Source: Bacteroidia bacterium
GTDB taxonomy: Bacteria; Bacteroidota; Bacteroidia; J057
NCBI GenBank assembly: GCA_041391665.1
Contig: JAWKNO010000003.1
Coordinates: 1,860,001-1,924,000, forward strand
Direction of reading: 5' to 3'
DNA length: 64,000 bases
The notes under the pieces: generated by a model
The model's database searches: none
The model's input: the letters and a program-made list of their open reading frames with translations, nothing else
Told to the model about the DNA's origin: nothing
Position numbers and translations under genes: made by a program
In this document: positions 8,643 through 17,170 of the stretch, one piece after another
How positions within the stretch are numbered: the stretch's first letter is position 1
How the letters are laid out: each line of letters starts with the position of its first letter

Positions 8643-10112
8643 ATGTCAGAAAACAATAAAATCGCTCTCGAAGGACTAACTTATGATGATGTCCTTCTGA
8701 TTCCCGCCTATTCCGAGGTACTTCCCCGCGACGTCAACACCGCTTCTTTCCTTACCCGTGATATCCGGCTCAATCTCCCTATCGTGAGTGCTGCCATGGA
8801 TACAGTTACGGAACACCAGATGGCCATAGCCATGGCTGCCAGTGGAGGAATCGGAATCATCCACAAAAATATGACCATCGACCAGCAGGCCGAGGAGGTG
8901 CGAAAAGTAAAACGCTCCGAAAGCGGGCTGATCGTTGATCCGATTACACTTTCTGTTGACGACACCCTGATCCGTGCATCTCAGCTTATGAACGAACACA
9001 GTATCGGAGGTATTCCGATCACTGACAAGGATGGGCGACTCGTTGGTATTCTCACCAATCGCGACCTTCGCTTTGAGACAGCTGATGGCCGGAAAGTGCG
9101 GGAACTGATGACCCACGAAAATCTTATCACTGCACCAGAAGGCACGACCCTCGAAGAAGCCGAAGAAATCCTCCGCCGGTATAAGGTCGAAAAACTCCCT
9201 GTAGTGGACAAAACCGGTCGACTGGTTGGATTGATTACCTATCGTGACATCATCAAAAAGCAGGCCTTCCCAAATGCTTGTAAAGACCATCTGGGCCGCC
9301 TTCGCGCCGGTGCTGCCGTAGGCGTTACCGCTGACACTTACGAGCGTATCGCAGCCCTTGAAAAGGCCGGCGTGGATGTCATCACGGTTGATACCGCACA
9401 TGGCCATTCTCAGGGTGTGCTCAATGTCATCAGAGAAGTAAAAAGGAAATTCGCCCACCTGCAGATCATCGGGGGAAATGTCGCTACCCGTGAAGGAGCC
9501 GAAGCCCTTATCGCTACAGGCGTCGACGGTATTAAAGTAGGGGTAGGGCCGGGTAGTATCTGTACCACCCGTGTTATTGCAGGAGTAGGTGTACCACAGC
9601 TGACCGCGGTAATGGAAGCTGTAAAAGCGGCCAAACCTGCCGGTATCCCCGTGATCGCCGACGGCGGCATCAAGTATTCAGGAGACTTTGTCAAAGCGCT
9701 TGTAGCAGGTGCCAGCTGTATCATGGCCGGAGGACTACTCGCAGGTACCGATGAAAGCCCGGGGGAAACGGTATTGTATGAAGGTCGGAAATTTAAAACC
9801 TACCGCGGAATGGGTTCTATCGAAGCCATGAAGTCGGGTAGCCGGGACAGATACTTCCAGGATGTGGAAGACGATATACAGAAGCTTGTACCGGAAGGGA
9901 TCGTAGGGCGTGTGGCTTACAAAGGCACTGTGACCGAAGTACTATACCAGATGGAAGGTGGACTTCGCGCAGGCATGGGTTATTGCGGCGCAGCCGATAT
10001 TTCGACCTTGCAGACCCGCCAGCTTATCCGCATTACAAATGCAGGACTGCTGGAAAGTCATCCGCACGATGTCCAGATCATCAAGGAAGCACCCAACTAT
10101 TCCCGCAGGTAG
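8643..10112 (+). CDS. guaB: inosine-5'-monophosphate dehydrogenase
   Basis: Converts IMP to XMP with NAD+, the committed step of GMP synthesis. 489 aa from the ATG at 8643, the usual IMPDH length; an earlier ATG at 8622 would add seven residues and lies almost on the predicted transcription start. The N-terminal LTYDDVLLIPAYSEVLP is diagnostic. Two CBS domains (about residues 95-205) interrupt the TIM barrel. The catalytic loop GPGSICTTRVIAGVGVPQ carries the active-site Cys. The GGIKYSGD phosphate loop and flap arginine-tyrosine region (YRGMGS, later YRIVGRVAYKG-like) are all present. Cytosolic. Convergent with the next gene, 7 bp apart. Confidence 0.97.
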   Translation: MSENNKIALEGLTYDDVLLIPAYSEVLPRDVNTASFLTRDIRLNLPIVSAAMDTVTEHQMAIAMAASGGIGIIHKNMTIDQQAEEVRKVKRSESGLIVDPITLSVDDTLIRASQLMNEHSIGGIPITDKDGRLVGILTNRDLRFETADGRKVRELMTHENLITAPEGTTLEEAEEILRRYKVEKLPVVDKTGRLVGLITYRDIIKKQAFPNACKDHLGRLRAGAAVGVTADTYERIAALEKAGVDVITVDTAHGHSQGVLNVIREVKRKFAHLQIIGGNVATREGAEALIATGVDGIKVGVGPGSICTTRVIAGVGVPQLTAVMEAVKAAKPAGIPVIADGGIKYSGDFVKALVAGASCIMAGGLLAGTDESPGETVLYEGRKFKTYRGMGSIEAMKSGSRDRYFQDVEDDIQKLVPEGIVGRVAYKGTVTEVLYQMEGGLRAGMGYCGAADISTLQTRQLIRITNAGLLESHPHDVQIIKEAPNYSRR

Positions 10113-10119
10113 GCACTGC

Positions 10120-11427
10120 CTAACGACCGATTTTAAACGCTTTTGCCCGGGGGTCATAATATCCGCGAAAAATCTGCCCGCGGTATGCCCCCCGGACAAA
10201 ATGCGCTTCCCCTCCCGGAAAAGTAGGCCGGCGATTGGAAGACGCCAACGGCGCACTCACCGGTAAAAAAGCCGGTTGGCTCAGCACGCTTCGAAAAAAA
10301 ACTGACCGGTAAGATTCATCCAATACCACTCCACTCACACCACGTACCTGCGTGGGCTTGACACCTCCCATACACAACTCTGTCATTGGCGCTTCCGGAG
10401 AGTTTTGAGCTAAAATCGCCAGATAGTCTGTCCGGGCAACTTCCTGAAGAAAGTCCGCAGTGCGAAAAATAGATTTCTCATTTCCCAATTCATCCATTAA
10501 CGTTATCCCTCCGGTCTGAATGGCAAGATCATCTTCTGCACCAAAAGCATAGCTGCGGACAATTTGCCCGCCCCTTACATCCATTATCTGTAGCTTTAAG
10601 GAGTCTTCTGAAGCTGCCAGCTGATAGAGATAATTTCCAAGAAATGCCGAGTTGGACTTCCAGGAAGATAACTGGGCAAAACCTGGCCCGGTTATATTTT
10701 GTTCCAGCTTTTGTCCTGTGCGAAGGTTGATAGAGACCAGATAAGTAAAGCCGGGTTCATCCAGTGTCAGGAATACCGATTCACCATAATGATACATTTT
10801 TCCGGGAAGATAAACATCTGTCAGACTTAGCTCTTCCGGCTGTTCGATACGCGTAAGTTCGTAGTCAGTCTTTTCAAGGAAGTCTGCCTTGTCAATTGAA
10901 AATTCTCTTGTATCAAAATTATCTTCTCCTTCAAACCGGCAAATCCGGATTGTGTTGGTATTGCGGGGCATCCGGAGAATATGCAGCACCCCGTCAAATG
11001 TAAATGTACCCCAATAAATCAACCCTTTGCGTACCCGGCCAACGTCAAAGTTCATGGTTTTGGCTGTTCCTTCAGACTTACTGATCGCATATACCTGATA
11101 TTCATCGCTGTCTTCAGACCAGTAGTAAATATTCAACTGATCGGGAAGATTGGTGAATCCGACTCTTTGCAAACGCCCTTCGGCAGGCAGATCGTAGAGG
11201 GTATAGTTTTGTTTTACTTTAAAGTTGAGATCAAGCAGATACAGTTGTGCTTCTGTTCCTTCTTTAAAAAGCAGGGTAATTCCATTTTCATCTGAAAAGG
11301 CATAAACTTCCGCAGAACCAGATAGCGGAACGGGGATTTGAGCAAGCGGTTGAAAATTCTGCCCGAAGACCGGATAAGCAGCAAGCAGAAGAAAATACGA
11401 CAGGAATTTGAGCTTCAGGTTTTTCAT
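10120..11427 (-). CDS. hypothetical secreted protein, 435 aa
   Basis: The ATG at 11427 gives a standard signal peptide (MKNLKLKFLSYFLLLAAYPVFGQ); a further-upstream ATG would add 21 residues before it and overlap the terminator hairpin at 11471-11499, so it is rejected. The mature protein is rich in aromatic and beta-forming residues with spaced W/Y-x-x-x-L repeats, suggesting a beta-propeller or beta-sandwich, but I see no family signature or T9SS tail. It ends 7 bp from guaB (convergent). Function unknown. Confidence 0.7.
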   Translation of the reverse strand: MKNLKLKFLSYFLLLAAYPVFGQNFQPLAQIPVPLSGSAEVYAFSDENGITLLFKEGTEAQLYLLDLNFKVKQNYTLYDLPAEGRLQRVGFTNLPDQLNIYYWSEDSDEYQVYAISKSEGTAKTMNFDVGRVRKGLIYWGTFTFDGVLHILRMPRNTNTIRICRFEGEDNFDTREFSIDKADFLEKTDYELTRIEQPEELSLTDVYLPGKMYHYGESVFLTLDEPGFTYLVSINLRTGQKLEQNITGPGFAQLSSWKSNSAFLGNYLYQLAASEDSLKLQIMDVRGGQIVRSYAFGAEDDLAIQTGGITLMDELGNEKSIFRTADFLQEVARTDYLAILAQNSPEAPMTELCMGGVKPTQVRGVSGVVLDESYRSVFFRSVLSQPAFLPVSAPLASSNRRPTFPGGEAHFVRGAYRGQIFRGYYDPRAKAFKIGR

Positions 11428-11470
11428 AGGACGGTTACAGACAGATATATTGTCCATTTTTAAAACGAAG

Positions 11471-11499
11471 AATCCCCGGATAAAATACATCCGGGGATT
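11471..11499 (-). terminator. 11-bp stem terminator after the PspA pair
   Basis: AATCCCCGGAT (11471-11481) pairs perfectly with ATCCGGGGATT (11489-11499) around a 7-nt loop. On the minus strand it is followed by CTTCGTTTTAAAA, so it terminates the leftward half-PspA/PspA transcript. The A/T tracts on both sides make it potentially bidirectional. Confidence 0.75.
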
Positions 11500-11552
11500 T
11501 TGTTTTTTATTGCAGGAGAATCTTTCGATTTCCCATTAAACCTTACTTTTCG

Positions 11553-11972
11553 CTAAAAATCACCTAATTTTTTCTCAGGCGGTTCTTCGCTTTTTTTATT
11601 GTCCACGGGGGGTTCTTCTTCGAGCAGCCCCATTTGACGCTTCATATCTTTGATGAGTTGTTCGGCGGAAAACTTTTCTGCCTGAGCCTGTTTTTCCAGG
11701 TTTTCGATTTCCTTATTTACGGCGGAATCACTTTCAAGGGACATCTCCAGCTTGGCTTCACTGAGCGCTGTTTTGTGATTGATTTTATCAATCCAGTCAT
11801 CAGAGTCATCCGAAGTAAGTCCGGAGGTAATTTCAGTAACGGCCTCGTTCAATTTACGGGTATGGCGCATTACCTTCATCTGCTCCTCGATTTCCTTACG
11901 CTTTTTGATATCATCTTTAAACTCCTGCTTCATTTGTTCTTTGAGCAGACGTCTTCTTTCTTCACCAGTCAT
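11553..11972 (-). CDS. half-length PspA/IM30-like coiled-coil protein, 139 aa
   Basis: Highly charged, helical, no signal peptide or membrane segment. Residues ~60-115 (NHKTALSEAKLEMSLESDSA ... EQLIKDMKRQMGLLEEE) align with the C-terminal third of the PspA-like protein encoded just upstream (NEQTAKNEARMEMALDSVDT ... ADLVKQFKMEMGLDSKD). The N-terminal amphipathic helix and the long central hairpin of PspA are missing. It follows pspA by 20 bp on the same strand, so the two are coexpressed and may co-assemble. Origin as a partial duplication is inference; an independent regulator or capping partner of PspA is possible. Confidence 0.7.
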   Translation of the reverse strand: MTGEERRRLLKEQMKQEFKDDIKKRKEIEEQMKVMRHTRKLNEAVTEITSGLTSDDSDDWIDKINHKTALSEAKLEMSLESDSAVNKEIENLEKQAQAEKFSAEQLIKDMKRQMGLLEEEPPVDNKKSEEPPEKKLGDF

Positions 11973-11992
11973 AAGTCAAATCTTTAAAACAA

Positions 11993-12715
11993 CTATTCAA
12001 GTTCTTTTTTACCAACCTCATTGTCGAGCTCGTCCAGGAGCGGATCTTTGGAATCCAGGCCCATTTCCATTTTAAACTGTTTTACAAGATCTGCAGCGCG
12101 AAGGTTTTCGGCCTCTTCATCAATCTTGTAAGAGTCTGTGTCAACAGAGTCGAGCGCCATTTCCATACGGGCTTCGTTTTTAGCGGTTTGTTCATTGACG
12201 CGGGTTACCATTTCATCATGGGTTGCATCAATACCAGCCACTTCGAAAGACTCCATTGTGTCAGCAATTTTGGCCTGCCATTTGGCTCTTTCATGGGCGC
12301 GAAGTGCTTCACGGGCTTCTGCGATTTTTTTCTCGCGTTGCTTCATGAATACTTTCTTCACTTCCAGTGATTTCTCATAGGCTTTCTGCGCTGTCTCAAA
12401 CTGCTCCTTGGTCTGAAGCATGTGAGACTTTGTTGACTCCAGGCGAAGCGCATAATTCTGGGCAATATCATCACGACCAGCCTGAATCGCAGCTTTCATT
12501 TTAGAGACAAGATCCTTGTATTCCCTTTTGTATTTGCCCAACTCCTTCTCAAGCAACATAACGCTGGCTTTCACCGTCGCAATGTTCTCATTCATTTTAG
12601 GAATCTGGTCATTTAATTCCCGGATATTCTGCTCAAGGATGAGTTTGGGATCTTCGATGGAGCTAACAAGTCCCCCAAAAATAGACCTCATTGCTCGTAC
12701 AAATCGTTTCCACAT
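11993..12715 (-). CDS. pspA: PspA/IM30 (Vipp1) family membrane-stress protein
   Basis: 240 aa, the family's usual size. The amphipathic N-terminal helix (MWKRFVRAMRSIFGGLVSSIEDP) that binds stressed membranes is followed by the conserved LILEQNIRELNDQIPKM segment and a long coiled-coil hairpin (residues ~25-190). PspA/IM30 proteins form ESCRT-III-like rings or rods on the inner membrane and preserve its integrity. There is no pspF, pspB or pspC nearby; the only partner is the half-length paralogue 20 bp downstream. Start ATG 12715 is supported by the conserved N-terminus. No TAnnTTTG promoter was found upstream. Confidence 0.92.
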   Translation of the reverse strand: MWKRFVRAMRSIFGGLVSSIEDPKLILEQNIRELNDQIPKMNENIATVKASVMLLEKELGKYKREYKDLVSKMKAAIQAGRDDIAQNYALRLESTKSHMLQTKEQFETAQKAYEKSLEVKKVFMKQREKKIAEAREALRAHERAKWQAKIADTMESFEVAGIDATHDEMVTRVNEQTAKNEARMEMALDSVDTDSYKIDEEAENLRAADLVKQFKMEMGLDSKDPLLDELDNEVGKKELE

Positions 12716-12900
12716 GTTAATTAAAGCTAAACTGGATTATATAATTTTTTTGTACTTACGGAAAGTTCGATGTATTGGTTAATCAATCTTATCCAATGCA
12801 GCTTTTCCGTATTTCCTTTATTTTTCTTGTACCGCCCTAATTTAAGAACTTCTTCCTTATTTCCCACACCTAAGGGGTTCTTTGGTGAGGATGTTGAGGA

Positions 12901-13638
12901 TTATTCCGTAATTTCTTTTACGATAAATGCCGGAACCCACGCCTCAAACTGCCCCATTGAAATACGACACCAGATATCCTGCTCTTCTTTGATGGTAACA
13001 GTCGCGCCAGGACCGATCGGCAGAGAACGGTAATTGGCACCAAAACCTGGCTCTTCATAAAAAGCCGTGGATTGCATGACCACTGCACGACGGGGAGAAA
13101 ACCAGGCCTGTTCCAAAAGGATTATACTGAACACAATGGCAATTACCCCCGAAACAATCCCTATCGCGTGAAAAATACCGTGTACCCTTCGGATCACCAC
13201 CACACTGCTCAACATAGTCAGTACAGCTAAAAACAGCGTCAATGAAAAATAGTTGTGATGAAGAAACAACCGGTAACTACTCCATGTTTCACCGGCAGAA
13301 AGTCGCTCTCTATTTGCCACACCCATCAGCTGACCGATCTTATCTTCGATTCTCCCACCCCCAAATTCCCATTGAATCTTGCGCAAATAGTATATGGAAG
13401 CGGGAAAATTTCCTTTTTTTTCATACATATATGCCAGACGATAAAAAATTTGTTCCTGCACATAACCGGTCTCTATCACCTGCTCATAAAGAGGTATCGC
13501 ATCAGTAAAGTTCTCATATTCAAACTTTTCCGATGCCCGCTCTAGTAAACTGTCAACCATAACCCTCGTTTTGGCTGTTATGGTCTCTGGCCAAAAAATT
13601 ATCAGCCAGAGTAAAATTCTTATAAAATTACTTGACAT
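12901..13638 (-). CDS. BatE-like TPR / two-TM / SH3 protein
   Basis: 245 aa from the ATG at 13638 (a TTG at 13647 is less likely). Order: signal or anchor segment (residues ~5-25); TPR-like helices (ERASEKFEYENFTDAIPLYEQVIETG, then FYRLAYMYEKKGNFPASIYYLRKIQ); two hydrophobic segments (~130-150 and ~158-180); and a bacterial SH3-like domain ending AWVPAFIVKEI. This is the architecture of BatE in the Bacteroidota bat (aerotolerance) operon, but no batA-D or moxR neighbours are present, so orthology is uncertain. Its start codon overlaps the -33 box of the divergent tRNA promoter. Confidence 0.65.
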   Translation of the reverse strand: MSSNFIRILLWLIIFWPETITAKTRVMVDSLLERASEKFEYENFTDAIPLYEQVIETGYVQEQIFYRLAYMYEKKGNFPASIYYLRKIQWEFGGGRIEDKIGQLMGVANRERLSAGETWSSYRLFLHHNYFSLTLFLAVLTMLSSVVVIRRVHGIFHAIGIVSGVIAIVFSIILLEQAWFSPRRAVVMQSTAFYEEPGFGANYRSLPIGPGATVTIKEEQDIWCRISMGQFEAWVPAFIVKEITE

Positions 13639-13661
13639 TCCAGTCAATGGGCGTATCTTTG
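13632..13661 (+). promoter_or_regulatory. tRNA promoter TTG-N19-TATCTTTG
   Basis: TTG at 13632-13634 and TATCTTTG at 13654-13661 with 19 bp between: a full Bacteroidota promoter match, 44 bp upstream of tRNA-Lys. The -33 half overlaps the start codon of the divergent BatE-like gene. Confidence 0.8.
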
Positions 13662-13705
13662 CATTCGCAATTACGTAAAGGTTATCTACGTTTGCAAAAA
13701 AAGAA

Positions 13706-13778
13706 GATTCGGTAGCTCAGCTGGTAGAGCATCTCACTTTTAATGAGAGGGTCCAGGGTTCGAATCCCTGCCGAATCA
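13706..13778 (+). tRNA. tRNA-Lys (anticodon TTT)
   Basis: A complete cloverleaf can be folded by eye: acceptor GATTCGG/CCGAATC (7 bp), D stem GCTC/GAGC, anticodon stem TCTCA/TGAGA with loop CTTTTAA (anticodon TTT), T stem CAGGG/CCCTG with TTCGAAT loop, discriminator A. 73 nt. The 3' CCA is not encoded. First of a two-tRNA transcript. Confidence 0.97.
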
Positions 13779-13797
13779 CAAATTTTTCACTTTTTAC

Positions 13798-13881
13798 GCC
13801 CAGGTGGTGGAACTGGTAGACACGCTACTTTGAGGGGGTAGTGTCCTTACGGATGTGGGGGTTCGAATCCCCCCCTGGGTA
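13798..13881 (+). tRNA. tRNA-Leu (anticodon GAG)
   Basis: 84 nt with a long (class II) variable arm, as expected for Leu. Acceptor GCCCAGG/CCTGGGT (one G-U), anticodon stem CTACT/GGTAG with loop TTGAGGG (anticodon GAG), T stem GGGGG/CCCCC with TTCGAAT loop, discriminator A. CCA not encoded. It lies 19 nt after tRNA-Lys and shares its promoter and terminator. Confidence 0.95.
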
Positions 13882-13885
13882 CGAA

Positions 13886-13910
13886 AAGCTGCTTACCAGC
13901 GGCTTTTTTG
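13886..13910 (+). terminator. terminator of the tRNA-Lys/tRNA-Leu transcript
   Basis: AAGCTGC (13886-13892) pairs with GCGGCTT (13899-13905) with one G-U pair and a 6-nt loop, followed by TTTTG. It begins 5 nt after the tRNA-Leu discriminator base. Confidence 0.75.
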
Positions 13911-13922
13911 CTTTTATAACCC

Positions 13923-16367
13923 TCACCTGCATTTCCCCACAATCATTTCCCGCAACTTAGGATTCCGGTCAACCGATGCCAGATGGTACACATTATTTAC
14001 CAGGTTGCAAAAGGCCCTATCGGTCATCGATGATGCCGCACGCATCAGCACGCCATCAGGACGCCGCGAAAGGGTAACTTCCAACAAATAATACTCCAAC
14101 TGCGCCTCTTCATTCAAAGACTCCTTAGCGGGCAGGAGAATGTCTCTGGCCATTACCAAAACTTCCCGGTCTGCCATCACCTGATGAAGAAATATATAAT
14201 GCTTCGCAACGCCGTGACACTCTCCAGAAGTGTATGCTTTTCCCTTATAAAATTTGTGGAGCGTGCGTAAAGCTTCCAATGCTTTTGTATGCCGGGCTGA
14301 ATATTCATCTCTGCGATCTCCATAAATATAATAATTGGCCAGTTTCAGATATAATTTCACCCTCAACGTTCGGATGTTTTCTTCCGGAAGCGCTTTGGCG
14401 ATTTTCTCCAGCCGCTCAAACTGCTTGACCATGTCTTCTGCCTGAAAGGTCGTATCAAAAAAAACACCACGCATTTCATCCCAGCTTTCTACATTTAATG
14501 TCAAAAACCTATACAGGTCAAATTCAAACAACATCTCGGTTTCATCTGCTTCCGGCGAAAGTGCTACCTGTTTTAATATTTCGTAAAATGGCCCGTTAAC
14601 AAAATTCAACCCCAACGGTCTGTTATTATTATTTCCTCTTGAATTCGCACAAGTGGTATTGCTCAGAAATATTGCGCCGTTTCCCATATTAAAATCAATA
14701 TGGTTCAACAACAGCGTTTGAAATGGAGGCTCAAACGGATAGGCCATTTTACAATAAATTTCCGGAGATAACTGCCTGTCTGATATTCGCTTGTAAACAT
14801 AACTTTGCAAATACAATGTATGGCTCAGCATGGCTTTTAACATGTCCTTATTTTTTCTTGAGTAATAATAAGAGACTCTGTCAATGGCGCTTTTCAGATT
14901 TTTTCGAATAATGGTTTCTTCATCATAACATACCGCCGGTTTTTGTTTTTGTATATCGGACAACATATCATAGAAATCCACAAAATTCAGCAGATCAGAA
15001 GAAAAAGTGAAAAGGGAATTACAAAATTCGTCAGACTCAGCCATTGTGCCCGTGCGTATTTCCTCCCTGACATAGCGCCGAATCGCAGCAATTCGCATCT
15101 GTGCTTTTTCAACGTCTTCGTTTGACGCCCGTGGATTTTCTGCAATTGTGCGATAACGTTCAAAATCCTCCCGGATAATTTCCCGAATTTTTTCGGGGGT
15201 GAGTTTTTCCTCTACCATAAGTTTCAGCTCAGCTTTTCGCTGAGCGGCAAAGGCTACTTCAAGATTCTTTAAATGTTGTTCGTTTTTCAGCAATTCTTTA
15301 ATCTGCGACTGCGTCTTATTTGTCCAGCTACCGTAAGGCGTATTTTTCAGTCTGTCAGACTGGAGTTGTTTGAAAAACAGATCCCAGTTCTCTGCGGTTT
15401 CAATTGTTGGGGTAATCGAATCCGCATTTACTTTTTGCAGCAGCTTCAGTAAAAGTCCGGCCCGTTCCTTTTGAAGCCGCAGATTCGTGCTGTCCTGGCC
15501 TTCTACGGATGCAAATGCAGTGATCTTTGCCTGCCGGATGGTGTAACTACTATCTCGCAGAAACTTTTCAACCTCAGCCAAATCTCCTATCACAGGCCGG
15601 GTTTGACTTTTTCCAAATATCAGGGTAAAGGTTTCCGTTCTGCTTCTGCGGGGATTGGGTTTATATACAGGAATTCCTTTTGGAATAAAAGGTTCGCCAT
15701 TTTCATAGTAGTAAAGCGGCCGGTTAATCGGGCTGCAATTCTGACAATTGATTTCAGGGTATGGCGGGAGTTTATCTACATAGCGAATGGGGAAATTATC
15801 AAACCGCAGAACCGCGCAAAGATTTTTTTTCCGGAAAAACTGAATTTCATACGCACCGCCTTCCTCCACATCCATTGGAAGAGAGCCAAGATCTAATCTC
15901 CAGCCCAGTCTTTTTGTGGCTAGCGGATCTTTCTTTTTCCCTTTTAAAAAATTTTTAAATTTCTGCCTTCTTGCCTCACTCGCCCTGTTGTCGGTGATCT
16001 GATCAAACCGCTGCCACAACTGTTGTCTGATCTGATTGCGATAGATGATTTCACCGTTTAATAATTGTGCGGACTCTGCATAGGAGCTATTCACCGGCGG
16101 AATATACACGAGCCGGATCCCATCTTTTCGTTTTCGAATGACAGCAGGCAGATAGGCAATCTGAGGAGATAAGAGTTCAAAAGAAGAATGGGAAGTTACC
16201 GAAAACTGAAAGTCGGTCTTTTCCAAAGCCGTTACACATTTTTTACATTTTCCTGAATCCGACCGCTTATTTACCGTCCACATGGTATGAACCTGGGCCG
16301 AAAGCGAATAATAAAATACCAATAGCAATCCTGCGATTGCCAGTCGGAGCACCGGGGATAGATTCAT
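13923..16367 (-). CDS. large secreted envelope protein with OmpA-like region, 814 aa
   Basis: Starts with a signal peptide (MNLSPVLRLA, hydrophobic core, SLSAQ). The mature N-terminus has a CKKC pair (Cys41, Cys44) and later CQNC, hinting at metal binding or disulfides. A stretch near residues 255-325 (TFTLIFGKSQTRPVIGDL through ITAFASVEGQDSTNLRLQKERA) has the layout of an OmpA-type peptidoglycan-binding domain (strand, helix, strand, then N-x-x-L-x-x-x-RA). The C-terminal ~450 residues are helical, charged and of no family I recognise. Monocistronic between the tRNAs and a membrane-anchored hypothetical. The OmpA assignment is moderately secure; the rest is unknown. Confidence 0.6.
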   Translation of the reverse strand: MNLSPVLRLAIAGLLLVFYYSLSAQVHTMWTVNKRSDSGKCKKCVTALEKTDFQFSVTSHSSFELLSPQIAYLPAVIRKRKDGIRLVYIPPVNSSYAESAQLLNGEIIYRNQIRQQLWQRFDQITDNRASEARRQKFKNFLKGKKKDPLATKRLGWRLDLGSLPMDVEEGGAYEIQFFRKKNLCAVLRFDNFPIRYVDKLPPYPEINCQNCSPINRPLYYYENGEPFIPKGIPVYKPNPRRSRTETFTLIFGKSQTRPVIGDLAEVEKFLRDSSYTIRQAKITAFASVEGQDSTNLRLQKERAGLLLKLLQKVNADSITPTIETAENWDLFFKQLQSDRLKNTPYGSWTNKTQSQIKELLKNEQHLKNLEVAFAAQRKAELKLMVEEKLTPEKIREIIREDFERYRTIAENPRASNEDVEKAQMRIAAIRRYVREEIRTGTMAESDEFCNSLFTFSSDLLNFVDFYDMLSDIQKQKPAVCYDEETIIRKNLKSAIDRVSYYYSRKNKDMLKAMLSHTLYLQSYVYKRISDRQLSPEIYCKMAYPFEPPFQTLLLNHIDFNMGNGAIFLSNTTCANSRGNNNNRPLGLNFVNGPFYEILKQVALSPEADETEMLFEFDLYRFLTLNVESWDEMRGVFFDTTFQAEDMVKQFERLEKIAKALPEENIRTLRVKLYLKLANYYIYGDRRDEYSARHTKALEALRTLHKFYKGKAYTSGECHGVAKHYIFLHQVMADREVLVMARDILLPAKESLNEEAQLEYYLLEVTLSRRPDGVLMRAASSMTDRAFCNLVNNVYHLASVDRNPKLREMIVGKCR

Positions 16368-16460
16368 CGGATATATGTTTTGTCGTTTGCTAGTAAATCT
16401 ATACTATTTTTCGCTTTTAGTCAACCGACTTTTCACATATTCCGGCAATGTCTCAAAGGT

Positions 16461-17012
16461 TTATGGCAGAACGCCCCCACGGTCGGCAAAGTAATTGCTC
16501 CCGTTAAAGCGAATAAATGCCCCATCTGAAATGGATGAAAATTCACGGCCTCCCCTGGCCGAAAAGTCAATAGCTACGGCTATGCTTAATTTCAGGTCGC
16601 CGGCATCTCCTGTGATTTTCTCTATCTTTAAAAAATCCTTCCCTCCGTAGTCCTGTACAAGTGCCTCCGAGAAGTAACCGTTTTCCACTTTCAGGCTTCC
16701 GGGCACAAAAGACAACCCGCTGCCACCGGGCAGGGAATGATGAAGATCAAACATAAGATCAGGGCGGCCGGGCATTTGCCTGAACTGGTAAATCACATGC
16801 AGGGTATCCCTCGCGGAGGAAGGATTTATGTCTGTAGAAATATATAGTCTGGGAGGAGAAAGGCGGTAGTGGCTCAGGTCCTGATACATCAACATGACTG
16901 CCAGTGCAAGACTCGTGAATGTTGCCCCTGCAAGCATAAATTTTGTAACAATCTGATAGCGAATCTGCTGCTTATGGGCAGTCTTTAGTTCATTCTTTAG
17001 CTGGGTTTTCAT
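16461..17012 (-). CDS. hypothetical membrane-anchored protein, 183 aa
   Basis: A basic N-terminal segment of about 22 residues precedes one transmembrane helix (FMLAGATFTSLALAVMLMY, about residues 26-45). A periplasmic beta-rich domain follows, ending ADRGGVLP. The topology (short cytosolic tail, single anchor, exported domain) is clear; the family is not. It lies downstream of the GldJ-like gene on the same strand but is separated from it by a strong terminator at 17121-17148, so it is probably a separate unit. It is not GldL or GldM by sequence. Function unknown. Confidence 0.6.
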   Translation of the reverse strand: MKTQLKNELKTAHKQQIRYQIVTKFMLAGATFTSLALAVMLMYQDLSHYRLSPPRLYISTDINPSSARDTLHVIYQFRQMPGRPDLMFDLHHSLPGGSGLSFVPGSLKVENGYFSEALVQDYGGKDFLKIEKITGDAGDLKLSIAVAIDFSARGGREFSSISDGAFIRFNGSNYFADRGGVLP

Positions 17013-17120
17013 AGGAACTCAGGTTAGATAATAAACATTAAATTACCCTTGTGCCAAACAAATAAAAAATCCAAATAATGAAATATATTTCACAGAAACA
17101 ATTTTCTCTTTAAAAGCAAA

Positions 17121-17148
17121 AAGGCGATCCCGTGGAAGGGATCGCCTT
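17121..17148 (-). terminator. 11-bp stem terminator after the gldJ-like gene
   Basis: AAGGCGATCCC (17121-17131) pairs perfectly with GGGATCGCCTT (17138-17148) around a 6-nt loop. On the minus strand it is followed by TTTGCTTTTAAAG. It lies 22 bp past the gldJ-like stop codon. Confidence 0.85.
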
Positions 17149-17170
17149 ATATGAAATAAATTTCTTATGA

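Noticed and set aside
12770..13033. 87-aa plus-strand frame
   Set aside because: Half is AT-rich intergenic DNA and half antisense to the BatE-like gene; no coding character. The 185-bp gap at 12716-12900 otherwise shows nothing I can name.
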